Shown one piece after another: positions 25,660 to 34,357 of a stretch of DNA of 54,200 nt (the first letter of the stretch is position 1; each line of letters begins with the position of its first letter). The notes beneath the pieces were generated by a model, which ran no database searches, was not told the DNA's origin, and saw nothing but the letters and a program-made list of their open reading frames with translations. The translations under genes and the position numbers were made by a program. The stretch spans positions 1 to 54,200 of the forward strand of contig CAZAPG010000054.1 of assembly GCA_964486935.1 (NCBI GenBank). The letters run 5' to 3'. This stretch comes from CAZAPG01 sp964486935. GTDB taxonomy: Bacteria > Chloroflexota > Anaerolineae > 4572-78 > J111.

Positions 25660-26280
25660 ATGACAGTTACAACACAAAGACGCAGACCAACACAGCTTAC
25701 CTCACAACCTACGGCTGTTGTTACCGCTGTACCGCGTCAGCAGCCACGGCGAGCCAAAAAGCGCGCAGCGCAAACCAGCGGCTCAATGGTGGCCTCCGGG
25801 CTAAAGGCAAGTTTAGTCGGCGGCTTTGGAATTTTAGTTTTGATGTTGATTGGCCTTATCCCCCCCCCCGAAAATCTCCCTTTTATTTCCCTGGCATTTT
25901 TAGTTGTCCCTGGCTTTTTAGTCGTGTGCCTGGCCACAGGTTTGCTGGCGGGCATCTTTGCCGGCGAGGGCGTTAAAAACAGCCATCAGGGCGGCAAAGT
26001 TGGCTGGATGGCCGGTTTTTGGGCCGGCGTATTTGGCGGCGTTGTGGCCATGTTCCTGGCTGCCCTTGGCTTTATGATGGTTAACTTTGGTCAGGGCGTC
26101 GTCAATCAATTCTCCCCCGAAGATTTACAAAGCATCAGCAACTACATTAGCCCCAACACCATTGCCCTGGCCGGGCGAGTGTTTGGCGCGTTGATTGTGT
26201 ACGGTATTGTTGGTTCGCTGGTTGCCGGTCTATTTAGCTCCATTGGCGGGATGATTTACCCCAAACTGAGCAGCAGCTAA
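25660..26280 (+). CDS. Integral membrane protein of unknown function (206 aa)
   Basis: ATG 25660 follows AAGGAG by 6 nt; an in-frame start at 25579 has no such site. The first 45 residues are Thr/Gln/Arg-rich and cytoplasmic. About four hydrophobic helices follow (roughly 52-70, 78-100, 115-143 and 172-200), rich in Gly/Ala/Val. A polar loop (QFSPEDLQSISNYISPNT) lies between the third and fourth. I do not recognise the family. It is single, ended by an intrinsic terminator, and unlinked in direction to glgB. Confidence 0.75.
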   Translation: MTVTTQRRRPTQLTSQPTAVVTAVPRQQPRRAKKRAAQTSGSMVASGLKASLVGGFGILVLMLIGLIPPPENLPFISLAFLVVPGFLVVCLATGLLAGIFAGEGVKNSHQGGKVGWMAGFWAGVFGGVVAMFLAALGFMMVNFGQGVVNQFSPEDLQSISNYISPNTIALAGRVFGALIVYGIVGSLVAGLFSSIGGMIYPKLSSS

Positions 26281-26307
26281 ACCGGCCCGCGCACAAATGC
26301 AACCCTT

Positions 26308-26338
26308 AAAAAGCTCCCATTCATTTGGGGGCTTTTTT
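26308..26338 (+). terminator. Intrinsic terminator
   Basis: AAAAAGCTCCCA, loop, TTGGGGGCTTTTTT. G-T pairing allows a stem of about 9-10 bp followed by a T tract. Confidence 0.8.
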
Positions 26339-26349
26339 GCTTTTACAGG

Positions 26350-26378
26350 TTGACAACCAGCCGGCAACAGACCATAAT
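26350..26378 (+). promoter_or_regulatory. Promoter of a probable leaderless menG/ubiE transcript
   Basis: TTGACA (26350-26355), 17-bp spacer, CATAAT (26373-26378), then 8 nt to the ATG at 26387. Initiation at the usual distance leaves a leader of 0-2 nt, and no ribosome binding site is possible. Confidence 0.72.
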
Positions 26379-26386
26379 TCAACCCT

Positions 26387-27112
26387 ATGACCTTTGAAAC
26401 ACCCGCCCAAAAACAACAATACGTTAACAACATGTTTGCCCGCATTGCCCACCGGTACGATTTGATGAATCGCGTGATGACCGCCGGGCAAGACAAACGC
26501 TGGCGCAAACTACTCATCGAGCGCGCCCAGCTTCCCCCCGGAGGCAAGCTGTTGGATATTGCCACCGGCACCGGCGATATTGCCTTTGAAGCTCTGCGCC
26601 GGCAGCCTCACCTAAATCAGGTAGTGGGCGCGGATTTTACTCTGCCCATGATGCGCGTGGGCCGGCAACGTTGGGCCAAACTATCTCACAACCGCACCAA
26701 TGGCAAATTGGGCTGGAGCGGGGCCGACACCCTGCACCTGCCCTTTCCCGATAACTGTTTTGACGCGGTAGTTAGCGGTTTTTTAATGCGCAACGTCACC
26801 AGTGTGTCGCAAGCCCTGGCCGAGCAGGCGCGGGTCTGCAAACCCGGCGGCCGGGTGCTCATTTTAGAAATCCCCCGCCCCGCCGATAACTGGTTTGGCA
26901 AATTGTTCAGGCTTTACTTTCACCGCGTTGTGCCGCTAATCGGCGGACTCATCACCGGCCAGCCCGACGCCTACAGCTACCTGCCCGCCTCGGCCGACAC
27001 CTTTTTGCGGCCCGATGAGCTAAAGAGCCGCATGGAGCAGGTTGGCCTGCATGATGTTGAATATACCATGCTGATGCTCAACACCGTAGCCCTGCACGCA
27101 GGAGTCAAATGA
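26387..27112 (+). CDS. ubiE: Demethylmenaquinone methyltransferase (UbiE/MenG)
   Basis: Last step of menaquinone synthesis, SAM-dependent C-methylation of the quinone ring. 241 aa. UbiE signatures include VNNMFARIAHRYDLMNRVMTAG near the N-terminus, SAM motif I LLDIATGTGDIAFEAL, GADFTLPMM, FDAVVSGFLMRNV and the post-I/III region CKPGGRVLILEIPRP, then ITGQPDAYSYLPASADTF. The menaquinone product would feed the respiratory chain, although the terminal oxidase locus here is a cytochrome c oxidase. It overlaps the next methyltransferase by 4 bp (ATGA). Confidence 0.93.
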   Translation: MTFETPAQKQQYVNNMFARIAHRYDLMNRVMTAGQDKRWRKLLIERAQLPPGGKLLDIATGTGDIAFEALRRQPHLNQVVGADFTLPMMRVGRQRWAKLSHNRTNGKLGWSGADTLHLPFPDNCFDAVVSGFLMRNVTSVSQALAEQARVCKPGGRVLILEIPRPADNWFGKLFRLYFHRVVPLIGGLITGQPDAYSYLPASADTFLRPDELKSRMEQVGLHDVEYTMLMLNTVALHAGVK

Positions 27113-27849
27113 CAACCGCCGCCAATTTTGAAAACGCCGACAGGCGCGGCGCGCCCAGCCTGGTGTGGCGAGCCGGCCAAAACCGCCGCCTGGCTATGAT
27201 TTTGGAAGCGGCCAACCTTTCGGCCAACAGCCGGGTGCTGGTTGATGGCTGCGGCGTGGGCATGTACGTGCGCGCCCTGCGCCAGGTTACGCCCCACGTG
27301 GCAGGGCTGGATATTGAACCGGGCCGCGTGGTTACCAGCCGCCAGCACTCGCCGCTGGTGCAGGTAGCCGCCGGCGAGTATCTGCCCTATCCGGCCAACT
27401 ATTTTGATTTGGTGTTGAGCCACGAAGTGATAGAGCACGTTCAAAACGATACCCGCAGCGTGGCCGAAATGGTGCGGGTTCTCAAGCCGGGCGGGCGGGC
27501 TGTCATTTTTTGCCCCAACCGGCTCTATCCGTTTGAAACCCACGGCCACTACTGGCGCGGCGCATACCACTTTGGCAACACGCCGCTTATCAATTATTTG
27601 CCCAACAGCCTGCGCCACAGGCTGGCCCCGCATGTTCGCGCCTACACTGCCGGCAATTTGAGGCAACTCGTCGCCGGGCTGCCGGTTGTGGTGGTCAAAC
27701 ACACCCAAATTTACCCCGGCTACGATAACATTGTCGCCCGCCGGCCCGCTGTGGGCAACGTATTAAGGAAGATAACCTATGCGCTTGAGCGCACCCCATT
27801 GCGTATTTTTGGGCTGTCGCATCTGCTGGTGTTAGAAAAGACACTGTAG
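27109..27849 (+). CDS. Class I SAM-dependent methyltransferase
   Basis: 246 aa, starting in the ATGA overlap with ubiE and so translationally coupled. It has a SAM-binding Rossmann core: RVLVDGCGVGMYVRAL (motif I, with C in place of the usual G at one position), GLDIEPG, YLPYPANYFDLVLSHEVIEHVQND, EMVRVLKPGGRAVIFCPNRLYPFETHG. It resembles Methyltransf_11-type quinone or lipid methylases. The substrate is unknown; coupling to UbiE suggests isoprenoid quinone or a membrane lipid. Confidence 0.87.
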   Translation: MTTAANFENADRRGAPSLVWRAGQNRRLAMILEAANLSANSRVLVDGCGVGMYVRALRQVTPHVAGLDIEPGRVVTSRQHSPLVQVAAGEYLPYPANYFDLVLSHEVIEHVQNDTRSVAEMVRVLKPGGRAVIFCPNRLYPFETHGHYWRGAYHFGNTPLINYLPNSLRHRLAPHVRAYTAGNLRQLVAGLPVVVVKHTQIYPGYDNIVARRPAVGNVLRKITYALERTPLRIFGLSHLLVLEKTL

Positions 27850-27989
27850 GTTAATTGACGGTGAAACGACGGAATTTTAACCTTTTTTCAACTTGCCCAA
27901 CCCTGTTGTTTCTGCTACCATGTTGGGCGCGGTAGACTGGCGCTCCAGGATGCCGCTTTTAAATTCGCGGCAATCAAATTTGAGCAACA

Positions 27990-28147
27990 CCTAACGCGGA
28001 CAAGCCGCAACCAAACAGGAACACAGCGATGCGCCGAGATTTCACCGAGATACACAGAGATTTAATTATTTTTCCTTTTCCTCTGCGCGCCTCTGTGTTT
28101 TCTCAGTGAATCTCTGCGTAACAAATTTTCTTGCTAAAAAACAAGAA
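27990..28147. repeat. Dispersed intergenic repeat, copy 2
   Basis: Same element as 11135-11290 in the same orientation (CCTAAC.CG.ACAAGCCG to AACAAGAA). It carries a slightly different centre (CCTTTTCCTCTGCGCGCC) and the same hairpin logic. It fills much of the 399-bp gap between the methyltransferase and the penicillin-binding protein. The rest of that gap has an IR GCCCAAC...GTTGGGC near 27896-27929 and a weak promoter candidate TTGCAT-N16-CATTAT (28192-28219). Confidence 0.8.
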
Positions 28148-28248
28148 TTTTCCGTAGGTAAAGGCCAACGGAATAGGCAACACGTGGTCATTTGCATTAC
28201 TGATAATTTCAATCATTATGCTGACGACCCCGAAGCGAGGCTGTACCC

Positions 28249-31200
28249 ATGCAAACCAACAGAAAAGTGATGATTACCCGGCGCCGGCGGCGGCGAACCA
28301 AAGAGCAAAAACCTAAAATATTCCGCTACATTTTGGGGGTTGCCATCGGCCTTGTCGCCATTATTTTGGCCTTTTTTATAAGCATATTCATGTCCGCCAC
28401 GGCCTCGGTTTATGCGGTGTACGAGAGCTTTGCCCAGCAGCTACCCGACCCGACCGCCATTGAGACCGAGCAGGAAGATTTTGAAACCACCAAAATTTTT
28501 GACCGCAGCGGCAGGGTGCTGATGTACGAAATCTTCGACCCCTTCCGTGGCGACCGCAACTACATAGAACTTAGCGAAATCCCCGAATTTTGCCGCGAGG
28601 CCGTAATCGTCCTCGAGGATAAAACCTTTTACTCTAACCTGGGTTTTGACCCCCAGGGCATTGCCCGCGCCTTTTGGCAAAACCTGCAAGGTGGCGCAAT
28701 TCAGGGGGGCAGCTCTATTACCCAGCAGCTCATCAAAAACATTCTCATTGAAGAAGAAGAACGCACCCAGCTTTCTTACACCCGTAAACTAAAAGAGCTG
28801 ATTTTGGCCGTCGAGATTACGCGTCGCTTTGAGAAAGACCAGATTTTGGAGTGGTACTTTAACACCAACTCTTACTTCAACCTGGCCTACGGTATCGACG
28901 CGGCGGCGCGGGTTTATTTTGACAAGCCGGCCAGCGCCCTGTCCAGCGCCGAGTGCGCCATGCTGGCCCCCATTCCCCAATACCCATTCCTCAACCCCAT
29001 CAACAGCCCCGACCAGGCCAAATACCGCCAGTGGATTACCCTCCGGCGAATGGTTGAAGAGGGGGTTATTACCCAAAACGAGGCCGAAGAAATTTACGCC
29101 CAGCCTGTCGAAGTGAGGCAAATTGAAGAGCGGTTTGACATTGTTGCGCCCCATTTTTCCGTATATGTTAAAGACCTGCTGGAACGCGCGCCCCAAAAAT
29201 ATAACATCAACAATATCGAACAAATTTATCGGGGCGGCCTAAAGGTTTACACCACCATCGACCTGGAGTTGAACCAAAAAGCTCACGAAATTATAGTCCA
29301 GCACATTAACGAGTTAAAAGAGGGCAACCATAACGCCAACAACGCCTGCGTTGTTTCAATTGCGCCCAAAACCGGCGAAATTCTGGCGATGGTGGGCAGC
29401 GTAGATTTTTGGGACAAGGAAAACGACGGCAATGTTAACGTTTGTGCCGCCGACCCGGGCCGGCAGCCCGGCTCGTCCTTTAAGCCCTTCAGTTATCTGA
29501 CCCTTTTTTCGCAGGGGGTTTACAACGCGGCCAGCATGGTGATGGACGTGCGCCAATCCTTTCCCGATGACCCCAACCCGCCCTACGTGCCCGAAAATTA
29601 CGACCGCGAATATCACGGCCCGCAGCGATTACGCAACGCCCTGGCCCGCAGTTACAACATTCCGGCGGTGTGGGTGCTGCACAGGGCCGGCATTAAAAAC
29701 GTTATCAACACCGCCCACCGCATGGGCATTACCACCCTCAACCAGGATTACTATGGCCTGGCCCTGACCCTGGGCGGCGGCGAAGTTAAACCCATCGACA
29801 TGGCCTACGCCTACGGGGTCATGGCCAATCTTGGCGTGATGGCCGGCCAGCCCGTGCCCGAAGTTGAACGCCGGCCCGGCCACCGCACGCTCGACCCCGT
29901 GGCCATTTTGCGTATTGAAGACAAGGCCGGCAACGTGCTGTACGAATACAAAGAGCCAACCACCGAGCAGGTCATCGACCCGGCCCTGGCCTACCTGATG
30001 ACCAACATCCTGTCCGACAATGAAGCCCGCGCCGTGGCGTTTGGCCGTAACAGCGTGCTCAAACGAGATTTTGAAGACCGGCCCATCGCCGCCAAAACCG
30101 GAACCACCAACAACTTTAGAGACAACTGGACAGTCGGCTTTACGCCCCAGCTTGTCACCACCGTATGGGTAGGCAATAACGACAACTCGGAAATGAAGGA
30201 TGTGACCGGCCTGACCGGCGCGGCGCCCATTTGGCACGATGTGATGCTGGCTTACCATCAGGATAAACCGGTAGAAACCTGGCAGCGCCCGCGGGGGCTG
30301 GTTGACGCGCGCGTTGATGCCGTTTCTGGCCTGCTGCCCGGCCCCAACACCGAAGTTACCGTTACCGAGCTATTTCTGGAAGGTACCGAACCGACCATAC
30401 AAGACAACTTGCATCAGGTGTTCAGGGTGAACCGGGAAAACGGCAAACTGGCAACCGCCTACACCCCGCCGGAACTGGTCGAAGAGCGTATTTACGAGAT
30501 TTACCCGCCCGTAGCCAACGATTGGGTGCGAGAAAACAACATCCCCCAACCGCCCACCGAGTACGATGACAGCATTGGCCCGGCCATCAATGCGGGGCCG
30601 GTGGCTTTTATCAACCCGCGCCCCTATGAGTACGTTAAAGGCGGGGTGGTGATTACCGGCAACGCCACCATCGACGGCTTTCAACTGTACCGCATTGAGT
30701 ACGGCAAAGGGTTGAACCCGGTTGAATGGCGGCAATTGGGCGGCGACCACGGCAACCCCGTAGAGGGCGGTCCCCTGGAATTTTGGGATACCAACGCCGA
30801 AGAAGAAGGACTCTACACCCTGCAACTGACCGTGGTACGGGGCGACCAGAGCCTGGAGCGCCGCTCGTTGCAGGTAACGGTAGATAATACCCCGCCCCAA
30901 ATTGAACTCATCAATCCCGAACCCGACGCCGTGTACGAGTACAATCCCGACCCGTTACTGAACGACTGGATTAACTTTCAGGTTGAAGCCTCAGACAACT
31001 TCTCCATTAACCGGGTTGAATATTTTATGGATAACCAGAAAATTGGCGAAAGCACCGTAGCGCCCCACACCCTGCGCTGGAACGTAATTTTGACCGAAAC
31101 CAACCTCATCTGGGAAGAACCCATTTTTGAAACCACCGTCATCACCCTGCCCGATGGCGTCATCACCGAAACCCAGGGGTTAACCCTCACCCAGGTTGTC

Positions 31201-31521
31201 ACCGTCACCGAACCCATCACCGACCCGGCAGAACTGGCTGCGCTGGCCCCCGGAGAACCGCCGGAAAAGTTCATCGGCTATCAAAAAGTTTTCTCCGGCG
31301 GGTTGACCCTGATTAACACCACCTACGGCTACACCGAAACCCATCAAGTGCACGCCGTGGCCTACGATAGCGCCGGCAACGAAACCAAAACCGAGCCGGT
31401 GAGAGTCCTCATCATTCCCAAAAAAGAAGAAGAGGAGCAGGAGGACGCCGACGGCGAGGCTTACCGGCTGCCGCCCCCTTACCGGGAGCGACTCGCTTTG
31501 TGGCGGTCTGACGTTATGTGA
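28249..31521 (+). CDS. Class A penicillin-binding protein (PBP1A type) with a long C-terminal beta extension
   Basis: Bifunctional peptidoglycan synthase, 1090 aa. A basic cytoplasmic N-terminus (RRRRRRTKEQK) and one membrane helix (about 25-48) come first. The GT51 glycosyltransferase domain (about 85-270) has the catalytic Glu in VLEDKTFYSNLG (E123) and GGSSITQQLIKN. The transpeptidase domain (about 340-670) has PGSSFKPF (S409, K412), SYN in ARSYNIPAVW and AAKTGTTNNFRDNW (K616). Residues about 700-1090 form an extension with Ig-like or fibronectin-like strands (VAFINPRPYEYVKGGVVITGNATID, VEASDNFSINRVEYFMDN) and an acidic Lys/Glu tail. It is longer than typical PBP1A (about 800), and the extension may bind other envelope parts. 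GAGG lies 9 nt before the ATG. Confidence 0.95.
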   Translation: MQTNRKVMITRRRRRRTKEQKPKIFRYILGVAIGLVAIILAFFISIFMSATASVYAVYESFAQQLPDPTAIETEQEDFETTKIFDRSGRVLMYEIFDPFRGDRNYIELSEIPEFCREAVIVLEDKTFYSNLGFDPQGIARAFWQNLQGGAIQGGSSITQQLIKNILIEEEERTQLSYTRKLKELILAVEITRRFEKDQILEWYFNTNSYFNLAYGIDAAARVYFDKPASALSSAECAMLAPIPQYPFLNPINSPDQAKYRQWITLRRMVEEGVITQNEAEEIYAQPVEVRQIEERFDIVAPHFSVYVKDLLERAPQKYNINNIEQIYRGGLKVYTTIDLELNQKAHEIIVQHINELKEGNHNANNACVVSIAPKTGEILAMVGSVDFWDKENDGNVNVCAADPGRQPGSSFKPFSYLTLFSQGVYNAASMVMDVRQSFPDDPNPPYVPENYDREYHGPQRLRNALARSYNIPAVWVLHRAGIKNVINTAHRMGITTLNQDYYGLALTLGGGEVKPIDMAYAYGVMANLGVMAGQPVPEVERRPGHRTLDPVAILRIEDKAGNVLYEYKEPTTEQVIDPALAYLMTNILSDNEARAVAFGRNSVLKRDFEDRPIAAKTGTTNNFRDNWTVGFTPQLVTTVWVGNNDNSEMKDVTGLTGAAPIWHDVMLAYHQDKPVETWQRPRGLVDARVDAVSGLLPGPNTEVTVTELFLEGTEPTIQDNLHQVFRVNRENGKLATAYTPPELVEERIYEIYPPVANDWVRENNIPQPPTEYDDSIGPAINAGPVAFINPRPYEYVKGGVVITGNATIDGFQLYRIEYGKGLNPVEWRQLGGDHGNPVEGGPLEFWDTNAEEEGLYTLQLTVVRGDQSLERRSLQVTVDNTPPQIELINPEPDAVYEYNPDPLLNDWINFQVEASDNFSINRVEYFMDNQKIGESTVAPHTLRWNVILTETNLIWEEPIFETTVITLPDGVITETQGLTLTQVVTVTEPITDPAELAALAPGEPPEKFIGYQKVFSGGLTLINTTYGYTETHQVHAVAYDSAGNETKTEPVRVLIIPKKEEEEQEDADGEAYRLPPPYRERLALWRSDVM

Positions 31522-31536
31522 GCGTGAGTGTTGGGT

Positions 31537-31593
31537 GTCAAGTGTCAGGTGCTTATGTATAAAAAGCATGACCCTTGACACCTGAAACTTGAC
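31537..31593. repeat. Imperfect inverted repeat upstream of surE
   Basis: GTCAAGTGTCAGGTG (31537-31551) and CACCTGAAACTTGAC (31579-31593) pair at 14 of 15 positions with a 27-nt loop. It could serve as the transcription end of the PBP gene or is a dispersed unit. The text is of the low-complexity GTCAAGTGTCA type. Confidence 0.5.
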
Positions 31594-31618
31594 GCTTCTT
31601 ACCACCAAAGAGGATGCC

Positions 31619-32443
31619 ATGCTTATTCTAGTTACCAACGATGACGGAATCGACGCGCCGGCCCTGTTTCCGCTTAAACAGGCCCTGGATAAAATAGCCG
31701 ATACGCTCTTGTTTGCGCCCGACCACAACTGGTCGGCCTCTGGCCACCCCAAAACCATGCACAAACCCCTGCGGGCCGACCCCATCACCCTGCCCGACGG
31801 CAGCCAGGGCTTTGTCTCAACCGCCCCCCCGCCCGATTGCGTCGCCCTGGCCATCATGGGCGTGTCTAACCGCAAACCCGATATGGTTGTTTCGGGCATC
31901 AACAACGGCGCCAACCTGGGCTACGATGTATTCTACTCTGGCACCGTGGCCGCCGCCGTTGAAGCCACCATCGAAGGGCTGCCGGCCATTGCCATTTCCC
32001 GCGAGCGCGCCGATGAAGACATGGCCGAGGCCGTCTCTCGCGGCTATCACGACGACCGCATCGTCGGCGCCGCGTTTGACTTTACCCCTATCACCACCTT
32101 TTGCGCCAACCTCACCCAAAAAGTCATCGAGCACGGCCTGCCGGTCAACACCTTCTTAAACGTCAATATCCCCAATGCGCCCTGGGGCGAAATTAAGGGG
32201 GTGGAATTAACCCGGCTGGGGCATCGCGTTTACCGCGATGAACTGCTGGTGCGGCAAGACCCGCGCGGTCGCCCCTACTACTGGATTGGCGGCCTGCCCC
32301 CCAAAGGCGTAGCCGAACACGGCACCGATATTTGGGCTATGGAAAATAACCTTATCTCAATCACCCCGGTCAACCTGGATATGACCGACCATCGCCTGAT
32401 TGAAGATTTGAAACGCTGGAAATTGGAAGAGATAACAGCATGA
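31619..32443 (+). CDS. surE: 5'/3'-nucleotidase SurE
   Basis: Dephosphorylates nucleoside monophosphates, survival-associated. 274 aa from ATG 31619 with AAAGAGGA 4 nt upstream; the frame extends 10 codons further without support. Metal-binding N-terminus MLILVTNDDGIDAPAL (D8, D9), then APDHNWSASGH, PPDCVALAIMG, MVVSGINNGANLGYDVFYSGTVAAAVEA and NVNIP, all family signatures. It overlaps the next gene by 4 bp (ATGA). Confidence 0.95.
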   Translation: MLILVTNDDGIDAPALFPLKQALDKIADTLLFAPDHNWSASGHPKTMHKPLRADPITLPDGSQGFVSTAPPPDCVALAIMGVSNRKPDMVVSGINNGANLGYDVFYSGTVAAAVEATIEGLPAIAISRERADEDMAEAVSRGYHDDRIVGAAFDFTPITTFCANLTQKVIEHGLPVNTFLNVNIPNAPWGEIKGVELTRLGHRVYRDELLVRQDPRGRPYYWIGGLPPKGVAEHGTDIWAMENNLISITPVNLDMTDHRLIEDLKRWKLEEITA

Positions 32444-33330
32444 GCTTTAAACCCTACCCCAGTTACAGCGGCTTTATTTTTTTGAGCATTACCGCAGTTT
32501 TTGGGGTAGCCATCATCTTTTTTATCGACAGATTGCTGGTGCAGGTTGAACCGGCCAGAGCATTTTTGTACCTGGTAGGCTTGTTGATAGCCCTGGCTTT
32601 GGCCGGCCTTGGGGCCTATTGGACGGTGGTGGCCTTCAGGCTTAATTACCACATTAACCGCAACGGCCTGGCAATTCAATGGGGGTTAAGCCAGCAGCGC
32701 ATTCCCATTGATAAAATCAACAATATCATGTGGGGTAGAGATGTTGCGGCCCCGTTAGAATTTAAAGGCTTTGTTATGGATGGCCTTCATCTGGGGTGGG
32801 GTAAACTGGCCGAATACAACTTGCTTAAATTTAGAACTACCGCGCCCATTTATCAAAGCCTGCTGATAGTTACCCCAAGGCAAACCTACCTCATTTCGCC
32901 GCGCCATCCCCAAAAATTTATCGACGCCTGGCAAGCCCGCCAGCATCTTGGCCCCACCCAGCAGTGGACCACCAGCGCCCGGCAGCAATGGCCCCTCAAT
33001 ATCCCCGTGTTGCTCGACCCATTAACCTGGTGGCTATTAGGCGCAGCCGCGCTGCTAACAATTACCTTGCTGGGCTACATCTCCCTGCGTTACGCCGAGT
33101 TACCTCCCTCGCTGCCCATTCATTTTAACAACCTGGGCCGGGCCGACCGCATTGCCGATAAAATAACCCTCTTTATTTTTCCGGCAGCGGGCGCAACGTT
33201 CTGGGCCATTAATGCGCTGCTGGGCGGGCTAATTTACAAAGCCGAAAAATTGGGCGCTTATTTGCTGTGGGGCAGTTCTATTGCTATAGAGCTTTGCCTG
33301 TGGGTTGCCGTATTTACAATTACGGCTTAA
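32440..33330 (+). CDS. Membrane protein with bacterial PH-like domain and DUF1648-like region
   Basis: 296 aa, coupled to surE through the ATGA overlap. Two N-terminal membrane helices (about 10-30 and 42-64) are followed by a PH-like domain (about 68-165: YHINRNGLAIQWGLSQQRIPIDKINNI, SLLIVTPRQTYLISPRHPQKFIDA). Three further helices come after (about 198-218, 245-268, 275-296), separated by YAELPPSLPIHFNNLGRADRI, which resembles the DUF1648 signature. The role is unknown; PH-domain membrane proteins of this kind are often linked to stress or envelope functions. Confidence 0.8.
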   Translation: MSFKPYPSYSGFIFLSITAVFGVAIIFFIDRLLVQVEPARAFLYLVGLLIALALAGLGAYWTVVAFRLNYHINRNGLAIQWGLSQQRIPIDKINNIMWGRDVAAPLEFKGFVMDGLHLGWGKLAEYNLLKFRTTAPIYQSLLIVTPRQTYLISPRHPQKFIDAWQARQHLGPTQQWTTSARQQWPLNIPVLLDPLTWWLLGAAALLTITLLGYISLRYAELPPSLPIHFNNLGRADRIADKITLFIFPAAGATFWAINALLGGLIYKAEKLGAYLLWGSSIAIELCLWVAVFTITA

Positions 33331-33598
33331 AATATTACATAATTCCGCGCTACCCCAGCCATCCCAAAAATCCATCCTCCTTTCGATACAACAAAAAGCT
33401 CTCAAAAAATCGCCAACTTAAAAAATATGTGCCTAAAAGCATACGCATCGCCCGTTGTGTAGCCTGTTCCATTTCATTCAAAGTATTGCTTATCCCTGAA
33501 CTCGTCACCCCCAACATATGACGATTGTCTGCAATTAAGATGACATGTATCACTATGGAGAACATCTATTTACCCTTATCCTTAGTAAGTGTTAAGCC
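33331..33598. other. AT-rich intergenic region without a supportable gene
   Basis: A minus-strand frame of 71 codons (33350-33565) has only a weak AAGG upstream, atypical codon use and no recognisable motif, so I do not call it. The region is lower in G+C than its surroundings and separates the surE unit from the oxidase locus. Confidence 0.5.
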
Positions 33599-33700
33599 GC
33601 CGGCATTTTGAGAGGAATGCGACAGCCCCAAACGGACAACAAGAATGAAAGCCAGGCGAGTCAAAGTGCGCTTTGATATTCTGCCGGCATTTTGAGAGGA
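33599..33700. repeat. 18-bp direct repeat upstream of cytochrome c
   Basis: GCCGGCATTTTGAGAGGA occurs at 33599-33616 and 33683-33700, 84 bp apart. The second copy supplies the ribosome binding region of the cytochrome c gene. Confidence 0.85.
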
Positions 33701-33710
33701 GAGCATTTTT
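33634..33710 (+). promoter_or_regulatory. Upstream element with palindrome, paralogous to 35671-35757
   Basis: The segment starts GGACAACAAGAATGAAAG and contains TCAAAG-TGCG-CTTTGA (33661-33676). The segment before the diheme cytochrome c gene starts GGACGGCAACAACAATGAAA and contains a longer palindrome built on the same TCAAA...TTTGA halves. A short ATG-AAA frame of 16 codons (33644-33694) lies inside. Confidence 0.5.
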
Positions 33711-34286
33711 ATGACAACCAATAACAGCAATAATACAACCACATTTATATTTTTTGCCGCGCTTGGCACATTGTTAATTGTGGCTATTGTTATTGTAATG
33801 TTGTGGGTGCAAAACCTTTTTCCGGGAGGCCGCGCCGCCGGCAGCAGCGCCATATTTAGTTTTACCAGCGGGCGCCGCGTAAAACTCGATGCCCCCACTA
33901 TGGCCGCCGAAGAGTCGCCCCAGGCCGAAACGTCAACCACAGCCGCTTCAGAACCGGCCACCGAAGGCGGTTCTAATTTAGATGCGGTCATCGCCGCTAT
34001 CAATAAAGGGGGCTGTACCGCTTGCCACACCATCCCCAACATCCCCGGAGCCGTTGGACAGGTAGGCCCCAACCTGTCCAATATCGGCGTAGATGCAGCC
34101 ACCCGCCGCCAAGGTTACACCGCCCAAGAATACATCAGAGAATCTTTACAAGAACCAAACGCCTTTACCGCGCCTGAATGCCCCTTTGGACCCTGTCCCC
34201 CTGGCGCAATGCCCCAATTACAGCTAGATACAAACGAGATAGAGGTCATTGTCAATTATTTGACCACGTTGGGCGTCAGCAATTAG
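33711..34286 (+). CDS. Membrane-anchored monoheme cytochrome c
   Basis: 191 aa. One N-terminal membrane helix (about 12-33), a Ser/Ala/Glu/Thr-rich linker to about residue 88, then a cytochrome c domain with the heme site CTACH (C102, C105, H106) and GPNLSNIG downstream. The probable axial Met is M167 in PCPPGAMPQL. An extra cysteine pair sits just before it (C157, C162 in CPFGPCPPG), which is also present in the second domain of the diheme cytochrome at 35758. It faces the outside and is likely an electron donor to, or replacement CcoP of, the cbb3 oxidase encoded downstream. GGAG lies 9 nt before the ATG. Confidence 0.9.
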   Translation: MTTNNSNNTTTFIFFAALGTLLIVAIVIVMLWVQNLFPGGRAAGSSAIFSFTSGRRVKLDAPTMAAEESPQAETSTTAASEPATEGGSNLDAVIAAINKGGCTACHTIPNIPGAVGQVGPNLSNIGVDAATRRQGYTAQEYIRESLQEPNAFTAPECPFGPCPPGAMPQLQLDTNEIEVIVNYLTTLGVSN

Positions 34287-34357
34287 CAATAACCTAACCG
34301 CGATGGAGCCTGGCCATAAACTGATTTTGGGTTTTTGACAGGGAGGGTTGACCAACC

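Noticed and set aside
33350..33565. Minus-strand 71-codon frame between the surE unit and the cytochrome c gene
   Set aside because: Weak ribosome binding site, no recognisable motif and base composition unlike the flanking genes. Too little support to call a gene.
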